Below, in pieces: positions 51,634 to 59,163 of a stretch of 64,000 nt of DNA (its first letter is position 1; every line of letters starts with the position of its first letter). Source of the stretch: Bacteroidales bacterium UBA1184 (lineage in GTDB: Bacteria; Bacteroidota; Bacteroidia; Bacteroidales; ML635J-15). A program made the translations under genes and the position numbers. The stretch covers positions 1 to 64,000 of the forward strand of contig DBYO01000001.1 of NCBI GenBank assembly GCA_002310235.1, written 5' to 3'. The notes under the pieces are model-generated. The model saw only the letters and a program-made list of their open reading frames with translations, did not search any database and was not told the origin of the DNA.

Positions 51634-53043
51634 ATGGCAAACAAATATATAGATACATCCATTCTCGACAAGGCAATGCATTTTGCAATTGATGCACACG
51701 CTAATACCGAACGCCGTGGCAAGGGTTTCCCATACTCGGTGCACCTAATGGAAGCGGTAGAAATAGCCGCAACAATAACTTCCGATCAGGAAATACTTGC
51801 CGCTACAGCATTGCACGATACAATTGAAGATACAGATGTCACATTGGAGCAGTTGCGCGAGGAATTTGGCGACAGGATTGCTGCTTTGGTCGAAGCCGAA
51901 AGCGACAAGTTTGCAAACGGCTTTTCGGAGCGCGACAGTTGGACTGACCGAAAAAAGGCAGCCTTGGAAAGACTCGCCAATGCACCATACGATGCTAAAA
52001 TTGTGGCTATGGGCGACAAACTCTCGAATATGCGCGCCATCGCCCGCGACTACGAGCGTATCGGCGACGAGCTTTGGAAAATCTTCCATGCTCCAAATGG
52101 CAAATCCGACCACGAATGGCGCTACCGTGGACTGGCTGTGGCTTTGTTCGACCTTGCAGGAACACCTGCCTACCGCGAATTTATTACTCTGCTCGAGAAG
52201 ACTTTCGGTCAGAAGGATTTCGGTGAGCCTACAAAAATCAACCTCGCAGACTATGAGCGCAGTGGCGAAGGCTTCAACGCCGAAAGTTACAACCATAAGG
52301 GCGGACGCACAATGATAAAGCTGTACTCCGAATCGGTGTCGCCCGAAATGCCATTGCGCGAACTTCGCACCGCGATGAATGTTTTCCGTATGGGACTTCT
52401 TACGCCTATGCCAGGACGCTTTGTCACCGACGGCGAGAGGTTCGGTTGTGAGTTTAGTCGTGTTGTAGATAAGAAGTCGTTCGCAAGGGCAATATCCGAG
52501 AATCCAGATAGTATGAAAAGGTATGCAGCCGAATTTGCTCGTATGTGCAAGCAGTTACATTCTACGGTCTGCAATCCTGCTGTATTTCCGTCGGCTGCCG
52601 ATATGTCTTGCAGGGCAGTTGAAAATGCAGAAATTTTCACCGACGACGAGAAGAAAAAAGTTCTCGCCTTTGTGAAAAGCATACCACCAGCAACGACTTG
52701 TCTCCATGGCGACTTGCATATCGGCAATATTCTCGATTCGAGTTTCGGCAACCTGTGGATCGACCTTGCCGATTTTAGCTATGGCAATCCGCTGTTCGAC
52801 TTTGGCATGATGTATCTTGTTTGCAGGTGCAATCCCGACGACTTGACAAAGAAGCTATATCATATCGACAATGCGGCAATGCTCAAGTTCTGGGAGATGT
52901 TTGCCTGCGAATATTTTGGTGCCGATACTCCCGAAAAGCTCGCCAAAGTAGAAAATAAACTTCGCCCGTTTGCAGCTTTGAAGATGCTGTATTTCGGAAT
53001 TAAGGGACACGATGATTTCATAAGAGAGAGCCTGCTGGGATAA
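51634..53043 (+). CDS. SpoT/MESH1-type HD hydrolase fused to APH-like kinase
   Basis: A 469-residue two-domain protein. Residues about 1-190 form an HD phosphohydrolase with the (p)ppGpp hydrolase pattern: His37 (PYSVHLMEAVEIA), His61-Asp62 with Glu65-Asp66 (LHDTIEDTDV) and Asp128 (GDKLSNMRAI), so all metal and catalytic positions are kept. Residues about 200-469 form an aminoglycoside-phosphotransferase/choline-kinase-like domain with Brenner motif HGDLHIGNIL (Asp360, Asn365) and metal Asp377 in IDLADFSYGNPLFDF; an N-lobe lysine is at MIKLYSE (Lys229). It lies 11 bp after the RelA/SpoT-type synthetase gene. I infer that it removes the synthetase's product and that the kinase half modifies an unknown small molecule or protein. 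A repeat tract follows directly. Confidence 0.88.
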   Translation: MANKYIDTSILDKAMHFAIDAHANTERRGKGFPYSVHLMEAVEIAATITSDQEILAATALHDTIEDTDVTLEQLREEFGDRIAALVEAESDKFANGFSERDSWTDRKKAALERLANAPYDAKIVAMGDKLSNMRAIARDYERIGDELWKIFHAPNGKSDHEWRYRGLAVALFDLAGTPAYREFITLLEKTFGQKDFGEPTKINLADYERSGEGFNAESYNHKGGRTMIKLYSESVSPEMPLRELRTAMNVFRMGLLTPMPGRFVTDGERFGCEFSRVVDKKSFARAISENPDSMKRYAAEFARMCKQLHSTVCNPAVFPSAADMSCRAVENAEIFTDDEKKKVLAFVKSIPPATTCLHGDLHIGNILDSSFGNLWIDLADFSYGNPLFDFGMMYLVCRCNPDDLTKKLYHIDNAAMLKFWEMFACEYFGADTPEKLAKVENKLRPFAALKMLYFGIKGHDDFIRESLLG

Positions 53044-53044
53044 C

Positions 53045-53280
53045 GCTACGCAGTTTCAATGGCTGACGCCGTTTCAATGGCTGCGCCGTTTGAATGCCTT
53101 CGGCGTTTCTGTGTTTCACGTTTCTGCGTTTCACGTTTCTGTGGCTTCGCCGTTCAAAGCCTGCGGCGTTTAACTTCGTTGAGGGCTTCGCCGTTCTATG
53201 CCTGCGGCGTTTCAATGGCTGCGCCGTTTCTCGCTGCGTTGTTTCTATGGCTTCGCCGTTTCTCGCTGCGCTGTTTCAAG
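53045..53280. repeat. Imperfect tandem array of ~17-bp GTTTC...CGCC units
   Basis: About fourteen degenerate units with consensus GTTTCWATGGCTNCGCC follow one another directly after the stop of the HD-APH gene. Examples of unit starts: GTTTCAATGGCTGCGCC (near 53070) and GTTTCTATGGCTTCGCC (near 53243). One internal segment (53174-53197) is exactly repeated at 26434-26457. It is markedly richer in GC than typical intergenic DNA here. Confidence 0.85.
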
Positions 53281-53302
53281 GGTTGGGGCTGTTTGCGAAT
53301 AA

Positions 53303-53336
53303 TAAAAAAGGAGCTGAAAATAAATTCAGCCCCTTT
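53303..53336 (-). terminator. Terminator of the 260-residue membrane protein gene
   Basis: AAAGG-A-GCTGAA (53307-53318) pairs with TTCAGC-C-CCTTT (53325-53336), with a single mismatch, and is followed on the minus strand by a six-T run. Confidence 0.85.
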
Positions 53337-53357
53337 CCTATAAAAAGATTTTTAACC

Positions 53358-54140
53358 TTATTCGTTTTTCTTTTTCGGCATTTTCTTTCTTGCCTTAGCC
53401 GATGCAAACGCTCCAAGTATTACAACACAGAATACGATTGCACCGTACATGCATTCTATCGAAAGCATTATCAGCGCCTCGATGCCGAGGAAGAACACCA
53501 ATGCGATTGCCACGCCCCATGCGCTCTTTGTGCGTACACAGTCGAGAACCATCTTTACAAGGCAGAAAAGTATCATCACTATCTGGCTGCCGAACAATAC
53601 CCACGAGCAAGCCGATGCCGATGCCTTTGCGATGTAAACGATAACGCTTGCTGCAAGTCCTGCGAGAGCAACTACTGTTCCCCATTTCCATTCTTTCCAC
53701 TTCTTGCCTTCGCTAAGTCCTGCGTGTACCGACATCTGGGCAGTAACCTGCATTACGGCGCAAATCATCCAGTAAACAACCAGCACAAGTCCTACAAGAC
53801 CAAGAATTGCAAGTCCCCAGTCGCCAACTACGTCGTAGTCACAGAACCAGCCGATGCATGGCTTTTCTCCATATCTGTCGACCGTAGGCAGATCAGCCAT
53901 GAAGCAGTAGTAATATATTGAAACCAAGGTAATTCCGAACAAAGAGTAGAGAATCGGATAGAACTTGGCTTTGTCCCTGTAGCGGATTTGGAAGTTTACC
54001 AGCTCCATGAATGCTGCCATGATAAAAATGAATATCAAAAGCCCCAACGGATTGATGCCTAATGGGTTGGAGTGGTGCAAGTTAAGAAGTTCCGGAATGT
54101 TCGTAACCGGAGATTCGCTTAGTCTTTCTATAAAATTCAT
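53358..54140 (-). CDS. Multi-pass membrane protein of unknown function (260 residues)
   Basis: Six to seven membrane segments are visible (about 33-49, 63-82, 107-131, 152-170, 176-196, 209-225, 228-245) with a basic C-terminal tail AKARKKMPKKKNE. Between helices lies a cysteine pair, CIGWFC. I cannot assign a family. The gene stands alone, facing the HD-APH gene, with its own terminator and a -7 box about 90 bp upstream. The 5' leader contains short imperfect inverted repeats (54183-54219). No neighbour suggests a role. Confidence 0.75.
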   Translation of the reverse strand: MNFIERLSESPVTNIPELLNLHHSNPLGINPLGLLIFIFIMAAFMELVNFQIRYRDKAKFYPILYSLFGITLVSIYYYCFMADLPTVDRYGEKPCIGWFCDYDVVGDWGLAILGLVGLVLVVYWMICAVMQVTAQMSVHAGLSEGKKWKEWKWGTVVALAGLAASVIVYIAKASASACSWVLFGSQIVMILFCLVKMVLDCVRTKSAWGVAIALVFFLGIEALIMLSIECMYGAIVFCVVILGAFASAKARKKMPKKKNE

Positions 54141-54229
54141 AATTTAGACCTTATGTTTTAAATTGTAGGTTCATAACAAATAGGTAGTACCGCTTGAACC
54201 TGCTTTAACGCAGAGTACCAATTTCGGCG

Positions 54230-54237
54230 CAAAAATA
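54230..54237 (-). promoter_or_regulatory. -7 promoter box of the 260-residue membrane protein gene
   Basis: TATTTTTG on the minus strand, about 90 bp before the start codon, implying a leader of roughly 80 nt. Confidence 0.45.
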
Positions 54238-54288
54238 TATAATTTTTGATAATCAATAAAATCAATGATGCAAAAACATTTAAAATGC

Positions 54289-55146
54289 CTATTTTTTGGT
54301 GTGGAAAATCTTTCTGCCTGCAAAAAAAGCTATCGCAAGTCCGGCCACAATTGCACATATCCACCAAGGATTTGCGTATGCGCTGAGGTCGGGAGATGCA
54401 GAAACTTCGGCACCGAAGATAAATGCAGCAATGACTACTAGTGCGTTGTTGGTTGCATGTGCAACAATCGACAGCCATAGCGAACCAGACGAATAGAACA
54501 AATAACCGAGCACTGCGCCAAGTATAAACCGAGGCAGCAGTCCCGAAAATTGCATGTGTATCGCCGAAAAAATAAATGCAGTAAGCAGTATGGCGATGTG
54601 CTTGTTGCGGATGTTGTCGACAAAGAACTTCTGCATTACGCCACGGAAGAACATTTCCTCGCATATGGCAGGCGTTATAGCTAAAGCTACAAGATTCAAG
54701 ACAAACATTCCGACATCACTTCCCGCCAATGCACGCTGAGTTGCCTCCATGGCACTGGCATCTATGCTACGTAAATATTCCTCAATGCCTTTTATCGATT
54801 CGGGGAAAGAGTATGAAGCGTTGAGGCTGGCTACAAATTCTATTGCAGGAATTATCGACAGCATGAAGACAATGACAATAAGAAATTTGCTGATTTTTAC
54901 GTTGCTGGTTAGCCTTATATGTGCAAACGGATTCTTTTCGCTTCCAATTAATGCAGCTGCTGCCACTGCTGGCAGTCCGAACGTAAGCACCGACGAAAGT
55001 ACAAGTAGAATTTTGTATGCAATTTCGCCCTGCATATACTGGTACAATGTACCAATAATTAATGCATTACAAAGGAATCCCAGACAAATGCACAATACTA
55101 TTACGAATAGCTTTTCGGGCGACGACAATTCTCGGTTCTTGAACAT
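54289..55146 (-). CDS. CPBP family intramembrane glutamic endopeptidase
   Basis: A 285-residue polytopic membrane protein of the CPBP/ABI (CAAX protease-like) family. The diagnostic core is AITPAICEEMFFRGVMQKFF (the EExxxR motif), then FIFSAIHMQFSGLLPRFILGAVLGYLFYSSGSLW (second conserved His) and SIVAHATNNAL (third motif with His and Asn). Around eight membrane helices are seen. These are membrane-embedded proteases; the natural substrate is unknown. It is the third gene of the TPR-ribD-CPBP transcription unit, 10 bp after ribD. Confidence 0.92.
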   Translation of the reverse strand: MFKNRELSSPEKLFVIVLCICLGFLCNALIIGTLYQYMQGEIAYKILLVLSSVLTFGLPAVAAAALIGSEKNPFAHIRLTSNVKISKFLIVIVFMLSIIPAIEFVASLNASYSFPESIKGIEEYLRSIDASAMEATQRALAGSDVGMFVLNLVALAITPAICEEMFFRGVMQKFFVDNIRNKHIAILLTAFIFSAIHMQFSGLLPRFILGAVLGYLFYSSGSLWLSIVAHATNNALVVIAAFIFGAEVSASPDLSAYANPWWICAIVAGLAIAFFAGRKIFHTKK

Positions 55147-55156
55147 TTGCTTGCGG

Positions 55157-56221
55157 TTAAAGTTCTATGGTTGGATGGTAAAAATCGTTGTGGAAATAGT
55201 ATTCGAGCGAAATGCCGTTGTTTGTCTCGCTTTTGGCGCATTCATAATTGAATTCGGGTGCTTTTATGCCTTTTGAGATAGTCATATTGTGGTTTGTGAA
55301 AACCCGGGCTTCGTCCCAAAGTCCAGATTCAATGAATGATGCTATAGTCTGTGCTCCACCTTCCACAATTACCGACTGGATGTCGTTGCGGTACAATGTG
55401 TTGAGAATCTGGGGAATAATGTCTTTGGAGAAATCAATTTTGCTATAAAGTAGGTTTCCTTCTACACACTCTTTGCTACCATTTATTATTATTGTCTTTG
55501 CTTGACCGTCAAAAATTTTACTTGTTGTAGAAACTTTCAGTTCGTGGTCGATACAAATGCGTACAGGGTTTCGCCCCGACCAATGGCGAACAGTAAGTTG
55601 TGGATTATCGAGTATGGCGGTTCGTGTGCCTACAAGTATTGCATCTTCTTCGGTACGCCATTTGTGAACAAGTGTATTGAAGTGTAGGTTGGTTATTTTC
55701 AATGGTGGTGTCAGGTTGTCGCAACGTAAGTTGTCGATGACGCCGTCGGCGGTCTGCGCCCATTTCAGGATAATGTACGGACGGTGTTTTGTATGAAAAG
55801 TAAAGAATCGGCGATTCAGCCAGTCGCATTCTGGTTTAAGAATACCAATTTTTACGTCAACGCCTGCATTTTTCAGTTTTTCGATACCTTTACCGGCAAC
55901 CTTCTCAAATGGATCGATGCTTCCGACAACAACCTTTTTGATACCTTCGCGTATCAGCATGTCGGCGCAAGCAGGAGTGCGTCCCACATGTGCACATGGT
56001 TCAAGCGAAACATATATTGTCGATTCTTTGAGTAACGACTTGTCGGCTACTGAGTTGACGGCATTTACTTCGGCATGAGCCTCGCCGCAGCGTCGGTGCC
56101 ACCCTTCGCCTATTATTTTGCCATTGTGTACAACTACCGCACCAACCATAGGGTTAGGTGACGCAGTTCCGAACCCACATTTTGCGAGTTCGATGCACCG
56201 TCTCATGTAGATTTCATCCAT
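55157..56221 (-). CDS. ribD: Bifunctional riboflavin biosynthesis protein RibD
   Basis: A 354-residue enzyme of riboflavin synthesis. The N-terminal deaminase (about 1-145) has zinc ligands in EAHAEVNAV (His49, Glu51) and EPCAHVGRTPAC (Cys76, Cys85). The C-terminal reductase (about 148-354) has RPYIILKWAQTADGVI, DAILVGTRTAILDNPQLTVR and SVIVEGGAQTIASFI. It acts on the pyrimidine intermediate after GTP cyclohydrolase II. No other rib gene or FMN riboswitch is visible here. It begins 7 bp after the TPR gene stop and is followed by the CPBP protease gene. Confidence 0.96.
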   Translation of the reverse strand: MDEIYMRRCIELAKCGFGTASPNPMVGAVVVHNGKIIGEGWHRRCGEAHAEVNAVNSVADKSLLKESTIYVSLEPCAHVGRTPACADMLIREGIKKVVVGSIDPFEKVAGKGIEKLKNAGVDVKIGILKPECDWLNRRFFTFHTKHRPYIILKWAQTADGVIDNLRCDNLTPPLKITNLHFNTLVHKWRTEEDAILVGTRTAILDNPQLTVRHWSGRNPVRICIDHELKVSTTSKIFDGQAKTIIINGSKECVEGNLLYSKIDFSKDIIPQILNTLYRNDIQSVIVEGGAQTIASFIESGLWDEARVFTNHNMTISKGIKAPEFNYECAKSETNNGISLEYYFHNDFYHPTIEL

Positions 56222-56228
56222 TGTGGAA

Positions 56229-57257
56229 TTACCAGTCGAGTCCTCTCTGCTTCAATTCCTTGCGGCTGAGTTCCTGTCCTGCACGTGCGGCACGACGGAA
56301 ATGAGCTATAGCATCAGCTTCCTGGTTCATCGACTGATATAGCTTGCCGATGTTGTAGTTGGTGTCAACATGGTTGGGATCGATGCTTAATGCCATGTTG
56401 TAATATTCCATAGCTTTTGCTGGATTGGTTGAGAAATATGCTGCACCGAGATTGTTGTACGAGTCGATGTTGTTGGGATTGAGTTCCAGAGCTTTCATGT
56501 AGTTCTTTACGGCTTTGTTTTCTCCCTTTACATCGTCGGAGTAGTAGTAGGCGACACCGAGGTTGTTGTAGGCATCAGCATTGTCCTTGTTTACTTCTAT
56601 TGCCTTTTTGAACCATTCTATTGCTTCAATGTATTCTCCCTGATCTTCGTATATAACACCTATTGCATTGTATGCGTCGTCGTTTCGCGGATTTATTTCA
56701 ATGGCTTTTTTACAGCATTCAATGCCTTTTTCATAGTTCCCATTGTGCGAATAAGCCAAGCCGAGGTTGTTGTATGCACCATCGTATAGTTCGCTAATTG
56801 CCACTGCTTTTGTGTAATATGCAATGGCCTTTTTGTAATTTTTCATTTCGTCGTATGCGTTGCCAAGTGCATTGTAGGCAGTGTCGTACTTGGGGTTTAT
56901 TTTTATTGCGCTCTCGAAAAGGCTTATGGCTTTCTCGAAGTCGCCTTCATCATAGTAAACGTAGCCTAGATTCTTTATTGCTTCATAGTAGTTGGGGTTA
57001 ATCTTTATAGCCAACTGGAAATTTATCATGGCCTTGTCGAAATTGCCCATATACGAGTAGGCCCGACCAAGTGTATTGTATGCGGTAGGATTGTTTTTGT
57101 TTGTTTCAACATATTTCGACAAGTCTGATATTGCTTTGGTGTAGTTGTCGTTATTGAATGCGAATAGCCCGTTTTCAAGAAGAGCATCTACGTTCTGTGA
57201 ATAAATATTTGCAGAAAGCAGTGCAAATGTTACCAATATTGCAATTCTAAATTTCAT
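56229..57257 (-). CDS. Exported TPR-repeat protein
   Basis: A 342-residue protein with signal peptide MKFRIAILVTFALLSANIYSQ and then about nine consecutive canonical 34-residue TPRs (for example PTAYNTLGRAYSYMGNFDKAMINFQLAIKINP and DAYNAIGVIYEDQGEYIEAIEWFKKAIEVN) up to about residue 330. The periplasm is the likely location, where it would act as a protein-binding scaffold. It heads an operon with ribD (7-bp gap) and the CPBP protease. No functional link to riboflavin synthesis is evident from sequence. A TATATTTG box lies 28 bp upstream. Confidence 0.88.
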   Translation of the reverse strand: MKFRIAILVTFALLSANIYSQNVDALLENGLFAFNNDNYTKAISDLSKYVETNKNNPTAYNTLGRAYSYMGNFDKAMINFQLAIKINPNYYEAIKNLGYVYYDEGDFEKAISLFESAIKINPKYDTAYNALGNAYDEMKNYKKAIAYYTKAVAISELYDGAYNNLGLAYSHNGNYEKGIECCKKAIEINPRNDDAYNAIGVIYEDQGEYIEAIEWFKKAIEVNKDNADAYNNLGVAYYYSDDVKGENKAVKNYMKALELNPNNIDSYNNLGAAYFSTNPAKAMEYYNMALSIDPNHVDTNYNIGKLYQSMNQEADAIAHFRRAARAGQELSRKELKQRGLDW

Positions 57258-57285
57258 ACTAATTGATGAATAAAGTTACAAGTTG

Positions 57286-57293
57286 CAAATATA
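57286..57293 (-). promoter_or_regulatory. -7 promoter box of the TPR-ribD-CPBP operon
   Basis: TATATTTG on the minus strand, 28 bp before the TPR gene start; the same variant box precedes the OmpA-like gene (62574-62581). Confidence 0.5.
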
Positions 57294-57367
57294 TCATTTT
57301 TTAAGTCTAATTGGACAATAATAAATCGATTTTTTTTCACTCAATTTCCAATAAGATAAATTATATA

Positions 57368-57406
57368 CAAATATGGCGAGGACTAAATAGAGCCTCGCCA
57401 TATTTG
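57368..57406 (-). terminator. Perfect 14-bp hairpin downstream of pyrH-frr (probable terminator)
   Basis: CAAATATGGCGAGG (57368-57381) pairs perfectly with CCTCGCCATATTTG (57393-57406), loop 11 nt. It lies about 150 bp beyond the frr stop. The T-rich tail is weak, so a processing or regulatory role is also possible. Confidence 0.55.
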
Positions 57407-57558
57407 CATTTATTTTATAATGACATCAATGCTAAATACTATTTGCCTAAAGAATTAAGCAATATGGCAAATAACTTTCCTCATTATATTATTAAGGTAT
57501 TCCCGACAATATAATGTTTGTCTGATAGGGTATGAGGACAAGTGATTCTTTTCTGTGA

Positions 57559-58119
57559 CTATACTGTCATCAGTTCTTTCTCCTTGGCATCGATAATAGT
57601 ATCAACCTTCTTTATGAAGTCTTCGTGAGCTTTGTGTACGGTTTGTTCTGCATTTTTGGCTTCGTCTTCCGAAACACCGTCCTTCTTCAGTTTCTTGAAT
57701 TCTTCGATAGCGTTGCGGCGTGCGTTCCTGATGACAACCTTTGCATCTTCGCCTAGACCCTTAACCTGCTTAACGAGTTGCTTACGGCGTTCCTCAGTCA
57801 GAGGCGGAACGATTATGCGGATAACTTCGCCGTTGTTTGCCGGATTGAAGCCGAGGTTTGCGGCGAGTATAGCCTTTTCGATTGCAGGAATTGTAGATTT
57901 GTCCCATGGCTGTATGAAGATGGTCTTGGGATCTGGTGCCGAAAGGTTTGCAACCTGTGAAATCGGCGATGCGGTTCCGTAGCATTCAACCTTTACAGAT
58001 TCGAGCATAGCTGGATTTGCCTTTCCAGCACGAATCTTTGCGAGTTCCTTTTCGAGGTGTTCGAGTGCGGACTTCATTCCGTCTTTTGCATCTTCTATAT
58101 ACAATTCTAATTCTTCCAT
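57559..58119 (-). CDS. frr: Ribosome recycling factor
   Basis: A 186-residue cytoplasmic protein that, with EF-G, splits post-termination ribosomes. Recognised by HLEKELAKIRAGKANPAMLESVKVECYG, PISQVANLSAPDPKTIFIQPWDKS, GFNPANNGEVIRIIVPPLTEERRKQLVKQVK and the C-terminal helix. Length is normal. It starts 2 bp after pyrH, the conserved pyrH-frr arrangement. Confidence 0.97.
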   Translation of the reverse strand: MEELELYIEDAKDGMKSALEHLEKELAKIRAGKANPAMLESVKVECYGTASPISQVANLSAPDPKTIFIQPWDKSTIPAIEKAILAANLGFNPANNGEVIRIIVPPLTEERRKQLVKQVKGLGEDAKVVIRNARRNAIEEFKKLKKDGVSEDEAKNAEQTVHKAHEDFIKKVDTIIDAKEKELMTV

Positions 58120-58121
58120 GA

Positions 58122-58829
58122 TTATTTTGTGATGTAAGTTCCTATATTTTCGTTATTTATTACTTTTTCGAGATTTCCGTAAGTGTCCATGTCGAACACT
58201 ATTACAGGCATATTATTTTCCTTGCACAAAGTGAATGCGGTGAGATCCATAATCTTAAGTCCGCGTTTGTAAACCTCGTCGAAGGTTATGGTATCGAACT
58301 TTGTAGCTGTTGGGTCCTTTTCGGGATCGGCTGTATAAACCCCATTCACGCGCGTACCTTTAAGGAATACGTCGGCTTCGATTTCGATTGCACGCAAAGC
58401 CGATGCACTATCGGTCGAGAAGTATGGATTTCCTGTTCCTCCTGCAAGTATGCACACATACGAATTTTCCAAGGCCTCAACAACCTTTGGCTTTGAAATA
58501 CGTTCTCCTATTGACTCAATGCCGATTGATGTAAAAAGCCTTGTCTTTACACCAACCGATTCCAGTCCGTTTTGCAATGCCAACGAATTTATTATTGTTG
58601 CTAGCATTCCCATCTGGTCGCCTTTTACACGGTCGAAACCCTTGCTTTCTCCAGATATTCCGCGGAATATATTGCCTCCGCCTATTACTATTCCTATCTG
58701 TACGCCCTTGTCATGTACTGCCTTAATTTGGTTGGCATATTCCATAAGATGGGTTTCGCTAATTCCCTGCTTCGAAGCTCCGGCAAGCGATTCGCCGCTA
58801 AGCTTTAACAATATTCGTTTAAATCTCAT
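58122..58829 (-). CDS. pyrH: UMP kinase
   Basis: A 235-residue hexameric amino-acid-kinase-fold enzyme phosphorylating UMP to UDP. Segments: RFKRILLKLSGESLAG, IGIVIGGGNIFRG, DQMGMLATIINSLALQ, AGGTGNPYFSTDSASALRAIEI and the terminal NLEKVINNENIGTYI. Start MRFKRILLKLSG at 58829 is chosen; a longer open frame upstream (58 codons) crosses the promoter and AT-rich repeats. A TACTTTTG box lies 19 bp upstream. frr follows at 2 bp. Confidence 0.97.
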   Translation of the reverse strand: MRFKRILLKLSGESLAGASKQGISETHLMEYANQIKAVHDKGVQIGIVIGGGNIFRGISGESKGFDRVKGDQMGMLATIINSLALQNGLESVGVKTRLFTSIGIESIGERISKPKVVEALENSYVCILAGGTGNPYFSTDSASALRAIEIEADVFLKGTRVNGVYTADPEKDPTATKFDTITFDEVYKRGLKIMDLTAFTLCKENNMPVIVFDMDTYGNLEKVINNENIGTYITK

Positions 58830-58848
58830 CGCAATAAATTTTAGACCA

Positions 58849-58856
58849 CAAAAGTA
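58849..58856 (-). promoter_or_regulatory. -7 promoter box of pyrH-frr
   Basis: TACTTTTG on the minus strand, 19 bp before the pyrH start; supports the shorter PyrH start. Confidence 0.55.
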
Positions 58857-58940
58857 ATTAAAATTTGATAATTTGAAGATTTGAAAATTCAATAATTCAA
58901 AAAATCTATAAAATGTTTTATGGTTGTTTGCCCTTCTTGT

Positions 58941-58964
58941 AGAGACACAATGCATTGTATCTCT
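58941..58964. repeat. 24-bp near-palindrome (dispersed element)
   Basis: AGAGACACAATG (58941-58952) and CATTGTATCTCT (58953-58964) are complementary except for one pair. It shares the AGAGAC/GACGC-N-GCGTC/TCTCT layout with the palindrome in ftsE at 39799-39816. Confidence 0.75.
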
Positions 58965-59129
58965 ATCTGGGTAATTTATTGAAAATAAGCAATTTATAAG
59001 CATATTGTTAATGTTGTGTCCAAATTTTAAATCCTTCTTTGTTGAAAATCCGAGGGTTATAAATGGTAATAAACACTAAGATGTTGATTTCTTTATGTTT
59101 CGGTTGATTTTTGTTGTTTTTATGAAATA

Positions 59130-59137
59130 TATTTTTG
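59130..59137 (+). promoter_or_regulatory. -7 promoter box upstream of the 251-residue unknown gene
   Basis: TATTTTTG, 26 bp before the ATG at 59164. It argues for that start rather than the further-upstream open frame, which would begin before the promoter. Confidence 0.45.
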
Positions 59138-59163
59138 TACGTTTTTATAGATTTAGATTACGG

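Larger units (their letters stand above)
53044..53357. other. 314-bp gap between convergent genes
   Basis: Contains the tandem repeat array (53045-53280) and the minus-strand terminator (53303-53336). Open frames that cross it on the plus strand translate the repeat and are not believable genes. Confidence 0.75.
57258..57558. other. 301-bp AT-rich intergenic region
   Basis: Contains the TPR promoter box (57286-57293), a perfect 14-bp hairpin (57368-57406) and a 9-bp AT-rich inverted repeat (CATTATATT at 57482-57490 with AATATAATG at 57508-57516). I see no gene in it. Confidence 0.6.
58830..59163. other. 334-bp divergent intergenic region
   Basis: Holds the pyrH promoter box (58849-58856), an AT-rich tract of AATTTGA-type short repeats (58858-58905), a 24-bp near-palindrome (58941-58964) and the -7 box of the plus-strand gene (59130-59137). 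I see no gene. Confidence 0.6.

Noticed and set aside
53045..53280. Possible CRISPR array from regularly spaced repeats
   Set aside because: Units of about 17 bp abut directly, are degenerate and have no unique spacers of uniform length; no cas gene is in the window.
53094..53921. Long plus-strand open frame (275 codons) across the repeats and the minus-strand membrane protein gene
   Set aside because: It is translated from the repeat array and the antisense of a credible membrane protein gene; the product is Cys/Arg-rich without recognisable domain.
54183..54230. tRNA-like fragment (GGTTCAAG and GGTAC pieces) in the leader of the 260-residue membrane protein gene
   Set aside because: Only a four-base stem (CTGC/GCAG) can be formed with confidence; no cloverleaf, so chance resemblance is more likely.
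55147..56221. FMN riboswitch near ribD
   Set aside because: ribD is internal to an operon with a 7-bp gap upstream; the operon leader (57258-57300) has no RFN-like conserved sequence that I can see.
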